In this document: positions 18,671-26,930 of the stretch, in pieces | How positions within the stretch are numbered: the first letter of the stretch is position 1 | Layout of the letters: each line of letters opens with the position of its first letter | Notes under the pieces: model-generated | What the model saw: only the letters and a program-made list of their open reading frames with translations | Databases searched by the model: none | What the model was told of the DNA's origin: nothing | Program-made: the position numbers and the translations under genes | NCBI RefSeq assembly: GCF_019973735.1 | Contig: NZ_AP024463.1 | Coordinates: 496,001 to 560,000, forward strand | DNA from: Arachnia rubra | Lineage (GTDB): Bacteria; Actinomycetota; Actinomycetes; Propionibacteriales; Propionibacteriaceae | Direction of reading: 5' to 3' | Length of the DNA: 64,000 nucleotides

Positions 18671-19222
18671 TCAGGCGACGGAGGCCTCGGGCTGCAGGAC
18701 CTCGGCTGCGGCCTCCATGACCTCTTTCCTGCTGGGCTTCCTCTTCTTGATGGGCTTCACCGTGTCCTGTCCTGAGGCGTCGGCGCGCCTGAGGTGGCGT
18801 TTCACAGTGGAGACAGAGCAGCCTACGCGGGCCGCGATGGTGGACAACGACTGGTTCGGGTTGGCCTGGCGTAGCCTGTGGATCTCGGCGTGGTCGAAGT
18901 TGCGGCCTGAGGAGACCCCGGCGAAGATGTCCAGGTCCTCAGGGGTGACGGTGACGTCAAGGCGGCTGCGGATCTCTCGCCGCTGGGACTCCGTGGTACC
19001 TGCCACGAAACCGGCGACGTCGTGCGAGACGACGGCCTCGGCGAGGCATTCGGCGCGTAGCGGGCACTCACCGCAGAGGCTTGCGGCACGAGCCATGAGC
19101 GCTGCCTGCGCGCGGAGATCGGCAGCGGTCCCGACGCTGGCTGCTTCGTCTTCCAGCAGCGGGTCCTGGAACAGCGAGGCGAACTTTACGCATGGGGTGG
19201 CGTCGTCGAGCGCGATGGTCAC
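18671..19222 (-). CDS. WhiB-like iron-sulfur protein fused to a C-terminal helix-turn-helix
   Basis: Start GTG 19222 is chosen because AAGGAGG lies seven bases upstream; the product is 183 aa. Four Cys in WhiB order are present: one in TPCVKFASLFQDP and three in LCGECPLRAECLAEAV (C-x2-C-x5-C). The GVWGG turn is replaced by GFVAGTTESQRREI. Unlike normal WhiB proteins (80-130 aa), a 90-residue extension follows. It contains a clear helix-turn-helix (SLSTIAARVGCSVSTVKRHL) and a Lys/Arg-rich tail (KPIKKRKPSRKE). The protein may therefore bind DNA directly as well as hold a 4Fe-4S cluster. Targets are unknown. Confidence 0.8.
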   Translation of the reverse strand: MTIALDDATPCVKFASLFQDPLLEDEAASVGTAADLRAQAALMARAASLCGECPLRAECLAEAVVSHDVAGFVAGTTESQRREIRSRLDVTVTPEDLDIFAGVSSGRNFDHAEIHRLRQANPNQSLSTIAARVGCSVSTVKRHLRRADASGQDTVKPIKKRKPSRKEVMEAAAEVLQPEASVA

Positions 19223-20081
19223 AGTTGATCCTCCTTGCCCCTGGGGGTCGGGGCTGTTCAATTCCTGCTACACCAGGGTGACGGATCGCGGGGAGGGGAA
19301 TAAGGGATTTCGGTAGGGGGAACTACCCGACTTCTCTGGGTATCCGGCTTGCCCTCATCTGAGTATGGATACTTAGGAAACTGGCGCTGTCGGATTCGTT
19401 CTGGCTAGGCGCTAATAGAGGATTCTTGTCAGCCCTTCGGGTGAAATACCTAGTCAGAGCCGTGGGGTCGGTCTCTCGTGGGGCTCACTGCGCGTGTGGT
19501 GGGGGTGTATGGGTACTCAGTCCGCGCTGGGCGGTGTGCCGTCGCTCGTCGAGGAATGCCCCTAGGGGGAGTGTTCCTGGAGGGGGTGGATCCTCCCGGG
19601 AGTCATCCCCGAGCGGTGGGTTGTGCGTCACGACCTCGGGCGGCGCCTTGGCGTGGCCCAGACGCGTCGTCCTGTGAGGTGGCTGCGCTGTGGTGACATC
19701 TGGCCGGCTCGTGATTTGCAGGGCTCTCCCATTGAATTTGTAATTACGAATTGCAGAAGCCGTTCCCATTCCAAAGCATATTAACGAAAGTAATCATCAT
19801 GAGGTATCGGGTATCTCGTGGCCTGTTTTATCCCTCCTTGTCAGGGTGAACATCAAAATTTATTTGTCATCCGATTGGCTGGCCTCTGCGGGCCTCCACG
19901 TGCGGGAAGACGCCGGTTTCCGGGGCTGGGAGCACGGAAAATCGTGGTTTCTGGCCGGTCGTCGGGTCCCTGGCGACTCTCAGACGGGGCAATTGCGTGC
20001 TTTCTAGCGTTTTTGCTTTCTGAAGGGATGCGCTAGCGTCATATCTGCATTTTAGGAATCGGTGCGCGAGGGAGGGCATGG
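19223..20081. other. long intergenic region upstream of wblA, no gene seen
   Basis: This 859-bp divergent spacer holds no ORF with recognisable homology or genome-like codon use. It includes GC-rich self-complementary stretches near 19555-19620 (e.g. cccctaggggga, gatcctcccgggag) and an AT-rich patch at about 19730-19830. Two TAGCGT hexamers (20005-20010, 20034-20039) could be -10 elements for wblA. Long leaders are usual for developmental WhiB genes. Confidence 0.5.
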
Positions 20082-20366
20082 ATGTCGCTGGGCGAAGCAA
20101 GCGAATGGACACTGCACGCCAAGTGCCGGAATATGGCGGACGCTCTCTTCCCCGAGGGGAAAGACCAGAAGAAGGTTCGTGGTATCTGCATGAGTTGCCC
20201 AGTGCGGCTGGAATGCCTTGCCGAAGCGCTCGACAATCGCGTCGAATGGGGAATCTGGGGGGGAATGACCGAGCGGGAGCGCAGGCAGCTGCTCCGCTCC
20301 CGCCCTGACATCACCTCGTGGCGGGAGGTGCTGCTGACCTACGGCCGCATGAAGGAGGCGAGCTAG
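20082..20366 (+). CDS. wblA: WhiB-family regulator, WblA/WhiB4 type
   Basis: The 94-aa protein has the four cluster cysteines (one in HAKCRNM and three in ICMSCPVRLECLAEAL), the turn GIWGGMTERERRQLL and the tail RPDITSWREVLL. The segment CPVRLECLAEALDNRVEWG and the RPDITSW tail match Streptomyces WblA and mycobacterial WhiB4, which regulate development and oxidative stress. GGAGGG lies upstream at 20071-20076. The DUF4177 and RidA genes downstream recall the whiB4 neighbourhood of mycobacteria. Confidence 0.9.
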   Translation: MSLGEASEWTLHAKCRNMADALFPEGKDQKKVRGICMSCPVRLECLAEALDNRVEWGIWGGMTERERRQLLRSRPDITSWREVLLTYGRMKEAS

Positions 20367-20471
20367 GGAGGTCCTGGCCGCGGGGCTGTACCGTTCGCGC
20401 CACGCTGCCTGCGATGTCCTGGCTGGAAGTTGGCCTGGCATGGCCAGCGCAGTTGATGGCAGGCTTGGGTC

Positions 20472-20630
20472 ATGACCAAATGGGAGTATCTGACCGCACC
20501 TATCCTCAGCCACGTATCGCAACAGATCCTGAACAACTTCGGATCAGAGGGCTGGGAACTCGTCACCGTCGCCCCCGGGCCGACCCCTGAGACGATGGTC
20601 GGGTACTTCAAGCGTCCGGTGGCCGGCTGA
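20472..20630 (+). CDS. small DUF4177-like protein, 52 aa
   Basis: This short gene begins MTKWEYLTAPILSH and continues to GSEGWELVTVAPGP and YFKRP, a pattern of small DUF4177-type proteins. Its stop TGA shares one base with the ATG of the RidA gene, so the two are translationally coupled. A similarly small protein sits beside ridA in mycobacterial whiB4 neighbourhoods, as I recall. Function is unknown; the Trp-Glu-Tyr and GWEL motifs are the family hallmark. Confidence 0.85.
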   Translation: MTKWEYLTAPILSHVSQQILNNFGSEGWELVTVAPGPTPETMVGYFKRPVAG

Positions 20631-21091
20631 TGAGCACGCCCACGCAGCGCCTCGCTGACCTCGGACTGTCCCTGCCCCCCGTCGCCAAGCCCCTAGCGGC
20701 CTACACTCCCGCCCTGAAGGTCGGGGACCAGGTGTGGGTCTCCGGGCAGCTGCCGCTACGCGACGGGGAGCTCGTCGCCACGGGCCGTCTCGGCGACGCC
20801 GTCGAACTCGCCGAGGGTGCCGAGGCCGCCAAGGTCGCGGCCCTGAACGCGCTGGCCGCTGTCGCCGACCAGGCCGGCGGCCTCGACAACGTGGCCCGTG
20901 TCCTCAAGGCCGTGGTGTTCGTCGCCTCCACCACCGGCTTCACCGCCCAGCCGCAGGTCGCAAATGGCGCCTCCGAGTTGCTCGGCGCGATCTTCGGCAC
21001 CCCGCATGTGCGCAGTGCCGTCGGCGTGGCCGTCCTGCCCATCGACGCCCCTGTCGAGGTGGAACTGGTGGCGGAGCTCGTCGCCAGGTGA
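20630..21091 (+). CDS. RidA/YjgF/Rid-family protein
   Basis: The 153-aa protein begins with LADLGLSLPPVAKPLAAYTPALKVG and has the family core VSGQLPLRDGELVATG and a GTPHVRSAVGVAVLPIDAPVEVE ending with the conserved Arg. RidA proteins hydrolyse reactive enamines/imines formed by PLP enzymes. It is longer than classical RidA (about 128 aa) and belongs to the YjgF-like branch linked to whiB4 in actinobacteria. It is coupled to DUF4177 upstream and to the Nudix gene downstream (GTGA overlap). Confidence 0.9.
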   Translation: MSTPTQRLADLGLSLPPVAKPLAAYTPALKVGDQVWVSGQLPLRDGELVATGRLGDAVELAEGAEAAKVAALNALAAVADQAGGLDNVARVLKAVVFVASTTGFTAQPQVANGASELLGAIFGTPHVRSAVGVAVLPIDAPVEVELVAELVAR

Positions 21092-21729
21092 CAGCGGCCG
21101 GCCAGGGGGACCGCCTGGCAGGCCTGAGTGCGGCTCTGCGTGACGGGACGGCCGGGCCGCTCGGCCAGTTCGGCCGGGCACCCGCCGATGCCCGCCAGGC
21201 TGCCGTGCTGATTCTGCTCACCGACGAGACCGACCCTGCGGTCCTGTTCACCGAACGGGCCGAGGGGCTACGGTCGCACGCTGGGCAGATCTCCTTCCCC
21301 GGCGGTGGTGCCGAACCCGGTGAGACCCCCGCCGGGACTGCGCTGCGCGAGGCGCAGGAGGAGGTCGGTCTGGAGGCTGGGCTCGTCACCGTCCTCGGGC
21401 AGCTCCCAGCAGCGTGGGTACCGGTCAGCGGCTACGAGGTCACTCCCGTTGTCGCGACGTGGCCCGAGGCGCTACCCCTTGCCCCGGTGGACCGCCGGGA
21501 GGTCGCGGATGTGCTCCAGCTGAGGGTCTCCCAGCTCAGCGCCCCGGAGAGCCGGGTCACGGCCGTCCTGCCCAGCGGCTACAGCGGTCCGGGCTTCCAG
21601 GTCGCGGACTGGTTCATCTGGGGCATGACCGCCCACCTTCTTGACGTCACCCTGCGGGTGGCGGGCTGGGAGCGGTCCTGGGACCAGGGCCGGCAGATAC
21701 CGGTGCCCGGCAGGTTCCTACGGGACTGA
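21088..21729 (+). CDS. CoA-type Nudix hydrolase
   Basis: From GTG 21088, overlapping the ridA stop, the product is 213 aa. The Nudix box is GGGAEPGETPAGTALREAQEEVGL in pattern (Gly-x5-Glu-x7-Arg-Glu-x-x-Glu-Glu), preceded by the CoA-pyrophosphatase signature LRSHAGQISFPGG. Such enzymes cleave CoA and its esters to 4'-phosphopantetheine and 3',5'-ADP. The longer open frame upstream to 20734 is a shadow of ridA. Confidence 0.92.
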   Translation: MTAAGQGDRLAGLSAALRDGTAGPLGQFGRAPADARQAAVLILLTDETDPAVLFTERAEGLRSHAGQISFPGGGAEPGETPAGTALREAQEEVGLEAGLVTVLGQLPAAWVPVSGYEVTPVVATWPEALPLAPVDRREVADVLQLRVSQLSAPESRVTAVLPSGYSGPGFQVADWFIWGMTAHLLDVTLRVAGWERSWDQGRQIPVPGRFLRD

Positions 21730-21768
21730 GGACCGGCGATGTCGCTCGTGGCCTCTCGCATGTTCCAG

Positions 21769-22224
21769 TCAGCTGTTTAGTGGCGAAGGCCTTGCGGGCT
21801 CCTCCCGGACCACGACCTCCGCAGACTGGCCGGCGGCGGCGTCGGTGAGCGCGATGAACGTGGCCCTGGCCTCCTCGATCGTGGCCACCGGTTTCCTGAC
21901 CTGCTTGAAATGCCGGCGCGCTATGAGGATCAGCAGGGCGGCGATCCCGATCGACAGCAGCGCCGCCAGCAGGAACCCCAGCGTCAGGGCGCCGATGGTG
22001 CCGATGCCTGTCAGCAACAGCAGCCAGCTGATGACGAGCGCCAGCACGATCACCAGCATCCAGATCGAGTGCAGCAGGAATGCCGCTGCGGCCGCGACTA
22101 GCCCCGAGCCGATGCCGGCGTGCTTCGCGGCTGGTACGAGCTCAGCTTTGGCCAGCTCCGACTCGCGGGCGACGAAGTCCATCAGGCCGTCGCGGAGTAA
22201 CTGGAATGGAGTGGGACGGGCCAT
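21769..22224 (-). CDS. holin-like (phage holin superfamily 6 type) membrane protein
   Basis: From ATG 22224, with AAAGGA upstream, the product is 151 aa. An amphipathic N-terminal helix (LLRDGLMDFVARESELAKAEL) precedes two transmembrane helices (residues about 35-60 and 70-100) in the arrangement of the Actinobacterial phage-holin-superfamily/DUF1469 proteins. The C-terminus is hydrophilic. Despite the family name these are chromosomal proteins with no lysis genes around. The role is unknown. Confidence 0.75.
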   Translation of the reverse strand: MARPTPFQLLRDGLMDFVARESELAKAELVPAAKHAGIGSGLVAAAAAFLLHSIWMLVIVLALVISWLLLLTGIGTIGALTLGFLLAALLSIGIAALLILIARRHFKQVRKPVATIEEARATFIALTDAAAGQSAEVVVREEPARPSPLNS

Positions 22225-22281
22225 CGTGTTCCTTTCGCATCCAGCCGGCTGCGGTGGCAACCGGTGCATCTAACCCTACGG

Positions 22282-23046
22282 CTACCGCGGAGGCGTGGCG
22301 ACCTGCATGTCGATCTGGATCCCGCTTTCGGGCATCGAGACTGGTTCCGTCAGCTCGTCATGGTTCACCCACGCCCGCCAGGCCAGCAACTGGAATGGCA
22401 GCCGGAGGTTCTCGCCGGGCCTGACGGCGTGCTCGAATAGGTCCCTTATCTCGTCGGCCAGGCGTTTGCGCTGGTGCTCTGAGAGTTTGCGCGACAACGG
22501 CTGGTTGGCCACGAGCTGCTGCAGGTCATCGAGGCTCACGGTCTGCCAGATCCGGAACGCCCGGTGCTCCACCTCGGGGAAATATTTGGAGTCGTCGACG
22601 GCGGCCAGGGACTTGTGGCCGTAGTCGCCGCGCATCGCCATCGGGTCGTAGTGGCGAAGCAGTGCGGTCAGGCGGCGCACCCACGGCACCGAGTCGTCGC
22701 GGATGATGTAGGAGGCGGAGAAGCAGCCGCCGGGACGCAGCACCCGCGCGATCTCGGACAAGGTCTGGCCGGGGTCGAAAAGGTGGAAGGACTGGTGGGA
22801 GAAAACCACGTCGAACTGGCAGGGATCGATCGGGATGGCCTCGGGGCGCGCCCAGAAGGAGCTGATCTCGGGCACGGCGAGCAGACGGCGCATGTCACGG
22901 TCGGTGTCGGCCATCGCGAAGACAGTGTGTCCCGCCTCCTCCAGGCGCTGGGGCAGCAGGCTGCCCCCGAAGGTCAATCCCCGCACCCCTGGCCAGACAG
23001 CAAGCCAGGTCAGTGCTTCGGGCGGCAGGGGATTGGTCTTGGTCAT
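22282..23046 (-). CDS. class I SAM-dependent methyltransferase
   Basis: The 254-aa protein has a methyltransferase-11-like fold. The glycine loop is degenerate (GVRGLTFGGSLLPQRLEEAGH), but FDVVFSHQSFHLFDPGQTLSEIARVLRPGG is the typical motif II-III region. A helical cap follows. The ribosome site AGGAAGAG precedes ATG 23046. Substrate is unknown. It is divergent from the Tad locus and separated from it by 95 bp that contain a perfect DnaA-box sequence. Confidence 0.8.
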   Translation of the reverse strand: MTKTNPLPPEALTWLAVWPGVRGLTFGGSLLPQRLEEAGHTVFAMADTDRDMRRLLAVPEISSFWARPEAIPIDPCQFDVVFSHQSFHLFDPGQTLSEIARVLRPGGCFSASYIIRDDSVPWVRRLTALLRHYDPMAMRGDYGHKSLAAVDDSKYFPEVEHRAFRIWQTVSLDDLQQLVANQPLSRKLSEHQRKRLADEIRDLFEHAVRPGENLRLPFQLLAWRAWVNHDELTEPVSMPESGIQIDMQVATPPR

Positions 23047-23082
23047 CTCTTCCTGGGGTGTCGCGGTGCTGTTGAAAACAGG

Positions 23083-23091
23083 TTATCCACA
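23083..23091 (+). promoter_or_regulatory. perfect DnaA-box sequence TTATCCACA
   Basis: This 9-mer is the consensus DnaA box. It sits in the divergent spacer in front of the CpaE/Ssd-like gene, inside the run aaaacaggttatccacacc, which resembles oriC-type repeats. A single box can arise by chance, so function is an inference. Confidence 0.4.
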
Positions 23092-23141
23092 CCTTCTGAC
23101 AAGAATGGCGATTCGTCTCGGAGGTTTCTCAAAGTGAGAAT

Positions 23142-24164
23142 GTGAATACTTCGGAGAGTACCGGTCCATTGCTCGCAACGCGGGAAGCCGCGCTCGCAGA
23201 TTCCGTGCTCGCCACCGCATTGGCGCTCGGGATCGATCTTGAGGTGATCCCGGACCGGGAGGACCTCAGGCACAGGTGGCGCACCGCCTCGCTCCGGCTG
23301 GTCGGAACGGACATGGCGTCGCGCGCCGCGACGCTCGGGGCGGTGCCGGGAGTCTGGGTGGTCGGCTTCGAGTCCGATGACTTGCTGCAGGCCTCCGCCG
23401 AGCTCGGGGCGCCCGCACTGCGGCTACCCGGCGAGTCGCAGCGGCTGGCGGAGGTGCTCGCCAGTGACTTGCCGGGGCAGGAGGCAGCACAGCTGCTGGC
23501 GGTCTCCGGGGTCTCAGGGGGGCTGGGTGTCAGCTCACTCGTGGTGGCGCTCGCCATGCGGGCCGCCGAATCGGGCTTGCGCCCGGCTGTGGTGGAACTG
23601 GCGCGCTGCGGCGGAGGGCTGGACCTGCTGTTCGGAGCGGAAACCCAGCCCGGCATGACGTGGGAGGAGCTGCGTCACGCCGTCGGGGAGGTCGGTGACC
23701 TGACCCCGCACCTGGTCTTAGCGGAACGGGTTTCCGTGCTGGCGTTGGGCAGGCCTCATGGGTATCCGCCGGACGAGGCTGCGCTGTCGGCGGTGCTGAG
23801 GTCGCTGGAGCGCAGCCACGACATCGTGGTCGTGGACATGGGAGACGGCACCCGACTGGCGGAGCTGGGGCGTCGCGTGGTCTCGTTGCTGGTGGTTGGG
23901 GCGGATGTGCGTTCGGTGGCTGCTGCGAGGATGCAGGCCCGGCGGCTGGACCTGGCTGGGGCCTTGCTGGTGGTGCGGGCTGGGAGGGGTCGCGGGCTGC
24001 CTCCCGAGGCGGTTGCTGACGCGCTGGGGCTGCCGCTGGCCGGGGTGATACGCGACGACCCGCGGGTCCCGCAGCTCGCTGCCCAGGGGGCCAGCGTCGG
24101 ATCGCGGCCGGCAGCGCGGCTGCGCCGGGACGCAATGCGGCTGTTCGAGGAGGTGAGGCGCTGA
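23142..24164 (+). CDS. CpaE/Ssd-like septum-site/pilus ATPase-fold protein
   Basis: The 340-aa protein (GTG start) corresponds to the actinobacterial helicase/secretion-neighbourhood CpaE-like family (Ssd type). After a receiver-like N-terminal region, a deviant Walker region reads VSGVSGGLGVSSLVVALAM (normal K replaced), followed by DIVVVDMGDGTRLAELGRRV, as in MinD/ParA proteins. In mycobacteria Ssd affects septum formation, and CpaE proteins position Tad machinery at the pole. It is first in the tad operon, overlapping the ATPase gene by one base. The altered P-loop suggests weak or absent ATP hydrolysis. Confidence 0.85.
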   Translation: MNTSESTGPLLATREAALADSVLATALALGIDLEVIPDREDLRHRWRTASLRLVGTDMASRAATLGAVPGVWVVGFESDDLLQASAELGAPALRLPGESQRLAEVLASDLPGQEAAQLLAVSGVSGGLGVSSLVVALAMRAAESGLRPAVVELARCGGGLDLLFGAETQPGMTWEELRHAVGEVGDLTPHLVLAERVSVLALGRPHGYPPDEAALSAVLRSLERSHDIVVVDMGDGTRLAELGRRVVSLLVVGADVRSVAAARMQARRLDLAGALLVVRAGRGRGLPPEAVADALGLPLAGVIRDDPRVPQLAAQGASVGSRPAARLRRDAMRLFEEVRR

Positions 24165-25300
24165 TGCTTGAGGAACTGCAGGCCAGGCTGGGCAGGCTCG
24201 GCCGCCCCCATACCGCGGCAGATGTCGCGACCGCGATGCGGGGGATGGGGCTGGTGGTCTCCGACACCGCGCTCAGAGAGGCGATGGACCAGCTGCGCCG
24301 CAACTCCGTCGGGGCCGGGCCGCTGGAGGAGCTGCTGCGGGAGCCGGGGGTGTCCGATGTGCTGGTCAACGGCCCGGATGCGGTGTTCGTCGACCGGGGT
24401 TCCGGGCTGGAGCCCGCGGATGTGCGGTTCGTCCATGATGAGGCGGTCCGCAGACTCGCCATCCGGCTGGCAGCCACTGCGGGCCGCCGCCTGGACGACG
24501 CCCAGCCCTTTGTCGACGGGCGGCTGCCGGGCGGGGTGCGGCTGCATGCGGTGCTGGCGCCGCTGGCTAGTCCGGGAACGTGTATCTCGCTGCGGGTCCC
24601 GGCCTCACGCACCTTGACTCTGGAGGAGCTGCACACGGCCGGGTCGCTCACCGCGGAGGCCCTTGAGTTGTGCCGCCTCGTGATTGCCCGCAAGGTGCCG
24701 TTCCTGATCTCCGGTGGCACCGGCACCGGCAAGACCACCCTGCTGGCGGCGCTGCTGGCAGAGGTGCCCGCCGCAGAACGCATCGTCGTGGTGGAGGACG
24801 CCCGGGAACTGACACCCCGGCATCCGCACTGCGTTCGTATGGAGGGCCGGCCGCCCAACAATGAGGGCAAAGGCGCCATCACACTCACCACCCTGGTGCG
24901 GCAGGCTCTTAGGATGCGGCCGGACCGGGTGGTGCTGGGCGAGGTGCGCGGTGCGGAACTTACCGACCTGCTCTCAGCCCTCAACACCGGGCACGAGGGT
25001 GGCTGCGGCACCGTCCACGCCAATTCCATCACCGATGTGCCGGCTCGCCTGGAGGCCCTGGCCGCGCTCGGAGGCCTGGGCCGCGAAGCCTGCCATGCGC
25101 AGCTCGCGGCAGCTCTGCGGCTGGTGCTGCATCTGCGCCGCGGCTCCGATGGGAAACGCTGGCTGGCGGAGGTGGGGGCTTTTCAGCGGGGCGCAGACGG
25201 GATGGTCGGGATAGTGCCTGCTTTGGGGTTCAGCGAGGGCGAGACCACCTGGGGGTCGGGTGCGGAGCTGGTACGTGACTGGCTGGGGTGGTTCAGATGA
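24164..25300 (+). CDS. tadA: TadA/CpaF-type secretion ATPase
   Basis: The 378-aa ATPase drives Flp pilus/pseudopilus assembly. Residues 40-160 form the N-terminal domain (SDVLVNGPDAVFVDRGSGLE, RRLDDAQPFVDGRLPGGVRL). Walker A is SGGTGTGKTTLL near residue 184, the Asp box VVVEDARELTP, Walker B RPDRVVLGEVRGAE and the His box NTGHEGGCGTVHAN. It overlaps the ssd-like gene and tadB at both ends, indicating strict coupling. Confidence 0.93.
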   Translation: MLEELQARLGRLGRPHTAADVATAMRGMGLVVSDTALREAMDQLRRNSVGAGPLEELLREPGVSDVLVNGPDAVFVDRGSGLEPADVRFVHDEAVRRLAIRLAATAGRRLDDAQPFVDGRLPGGVRLHAVLAPLASPGTCISLRVPASRTLTLEELHTAGSLTAEALELCRLVIARKVPFLISGGTGTGKTTLLAALLAEVPAAERIVVVEDARELTPRHPHCVRMEGRPPNNEGKGAITLTTLVRQALRMRPDRVVLGEVRGAELTDLLSALNTGHEGGCGTVHANSITDVPARLEALAALGGLGREACHAQLAAALRLVLHLRRGSDGKRWLAEVGAFQRGADGMVGIVPALGFSEGETTWGSGAELVRDWLGWFR

Positions 25301-26322
25301 TGAGCGTGCTGCTCCTGGCGTTGGCAGCTGTGCTGCTCGTCGGCAGGGAACAGACCCTGGAACGGCTGGGGTTCCCGGCCCGTCGTACACCAGCACGCGG
25401 CAAGGCAGCTGCGCTCAGTGCGGCGTCCCACCGCGCAAACGTGGGCGCTGGATCCAGGAAACGGGATGTGGGGGCTGGGGCCGCCGACAGCCCGGTGCCG
25501 TGGCGTAGTCCTGGGGCCGACGGCCTGGAAACGGATTCATCCCAGGCTGGCGGGATCGTGACGGAGACCTCTCAGAGCAGGGAGGAGCTGCACGGTGAGG
25601 AATCCTGCAGGGACCTTTTAGGTCCGGTCTCACACCACAAGACCCAGGTGCGGCGTCGCAGCCTCCTGCTGGCTGGAGGGTGTGGCCTGGTGATCGTGGC
25701 CGTGGTGCTCGGCGTGAAGGTGGCGGGCTGGGGTCTTGTGCTGGCCATCGCGGTGGGCACCGCTGTGTGGGTGCTGCGGCGTGGCGCGGTGGAACGCTCC
25801 CGGCGCTCCTGTGCCGATGAGACCACCCGGGTGACGGTGGGGCTTGCCATGCTGTTGCGCGCCGGGCAGATCCCGACGACAGCACTGAGTGAGGCCGCCT
25901 CCGACTGTCCGGCGCTGGCTCCCGTCGCAGCCGTGGCTCGGCTGGGAGGCGACGTGCCCAGGGCACTGCGCGAGGCCGCCAGGACGCCCGGCCGGGAGGG
26001 CCTGGCGCGGGTCGCCGGGGCATGGCGGGTGGCGGAACGCACCGGCGCCCCCATCGCCTCGGTGCTGCTGCAGGTCGCGGAGGGGCTGCGCTCGGAGCGG
26101 GAGCTGTCCGGGGTGGTCGAGGCCGAGCTGGCGATGGCGCGTGGCAGCGCCCGGATCATGGCGTTCCTGCCCTTCGGCGCGCTGCTGCTGGGGTCCTTCG
26201 TCGGGGCGAACCCTCTTGGTTTCCTGCTGGAGCATCCGCTCGGAATGGTGCTGGCGCTTGCCGGGGTGAGCCTGGCCGCCGCCGGGGTGGTGTGGACTGA
26301 GAAACTGGCGGTCCGGGCATGA
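25297..26322 (+). CDS. tadB: TadB-type inner-membrane platform protein
   Basis: From ATG 25297 (a second ATG at 25300 is equally possible) the product is about 341 aa. A short N-terminal hydrophobic segment is followed by an unusual hydrophilic insert of about 90 residues (residues 30-115) rich in Arg, Ser and Gly. Two transmembrane helices, a T2SSF cytoplasmic domain (TRVTVGLAMLLRAGQIPTT, later RSERELSGVVEAELAMA) and two C-terminal helices follow. It forms the membrane platform with TadC. The insert is not expected for TadB. Confidence 0.85.
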   Translation: MMSVLLLALAAVLLVGREQTLERLGFPARRTPARGKAAALSAASHRANVGAGSRKRDVGAGAADSPVPWRSPGADGLETDSSQAGGIVTETSQSREELHGEESCRDLLGPVSHHKTQVRRRSLLLAGGCGLVIVAVVLGVKVAGWGLVLAIAVGTAVWVLRRGAVERSRRSCADETTRVTVGLAMLLRAGQIPTTALSEAASDCPALAPVAAVARLGGDVPRALREAARTPGREGLARVAGAWRVAERTGAPIASVLLQVAEGLRSERELSGVVEAELAMARGSARIMAFLPFGALLLGSFVGANPLGFLLEHPLGMVLALAGVSLAAAGVVWTEKLAVRA

Positions 26323-26930
26323 GTACCGCAGCGCTGATCGGTTTTCTCGTGGCCGCAGCTGTCTTGGTCCTGTGGGCCCCACCGCCCCTCAGCCGTCTCG
26401 ACCCGGCCTCGTCGCCGCTACCCGGCTGGGTGGTGAAGGCCTGGCAGTGGGTGCTGCGGCAGCGCAGCGGCCGCAGGAAAGCGGACCAGGCTGTCGTGCG
26501 GGAACTCCCCGAGGCCCTGGATCTGCTCGCCATCTGCCTGGAGGCAGGCGCCCCCATGAGCCAGGCCATCGCCACGGTGGCTGGCGTCAGCCCTCCTGCG
26601 ACAGGCGAGATCCTGCGCGCCGTCGATGCGCAGCTGCGGGTTGGCAGAGACCCACAGGAGGCGTGGGGCAGTCTCGCTGACCACCCCGATTGGGGGCCGC
26701 CGGCCCGCGACGCCGCCCGCTCGGCCCGCTCTGGCACCAGCTTGGTCGAAAGCCTCCGCGTCCACGCCGACGAGGCACGGCGCCGTCGTCGTGAGCAGGA
26801 GACCAAACGGGCCAGGTCGGTGGGGGTGAAATCGGTGCAGCCGCTCGCGGTGTGCTTCTTGCCGGCCTTCGTGCTCATAGGGGTGGTGCCGTTGGTGGCG
26901 TCGCTGCTGGGAACGTTCGTGGGTCGCTGA
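26319..26930 (+). CDS. tadC: TadC-type inner-membrane platform protein
   Basis: The 203-aa protein overlaps tadB by ATGA. One N-terminal helix (residues 5-22), a T2SSF domain (ELPEALDLLAICLEAGAPMSQAIATVA) and a C-terminal membrane segment (LAVCFLPAFVLIGVVPLVASLL) are visible. It is shorter than proteobacterial TadC (about 300 aa), as usual in actinobacteria. It partners with TadB to anchor the ATPase. Confidence 0.87.
   Translation: MSTAALIGFLVAAAVLVLWAPPPLSRLDPASSPLPGWVVKAWQWVLRQRSGRRKADQAVVRELPEALDLLAICLEAGAPMSQAIATVAGVSPPATGEILRAVDAQLRVGRDPQEAWGSLADHPDWGPPARDAARSARSGTSLVESLRVHADEARRRRREQETKRARSVGVKSVQPLAVCFLPAFVLIGVVPLVASLLGTFVGR

Noticed and set aside
19262..19730. Possible structural RNA (tmRNA, RNase P or riboswitch) upstream of wblA
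   Set aside because: Several GC-rich stems are visible, but none of the conserved sequence blocks of those RNAs was found.
19485..19769. 94-codon ORF in the wblA upstream region
   Set aside because: No ribosome site, atypical composition (Pro/Arg/His-rich) and no resemblance to any protein.
23530..25032. 500-codon ORF opposite the CpaE-like and TadA genes
   Set aside because: Pro/Arg/Ser-rich translation spanning two convincing overlapping genes on the other strand.
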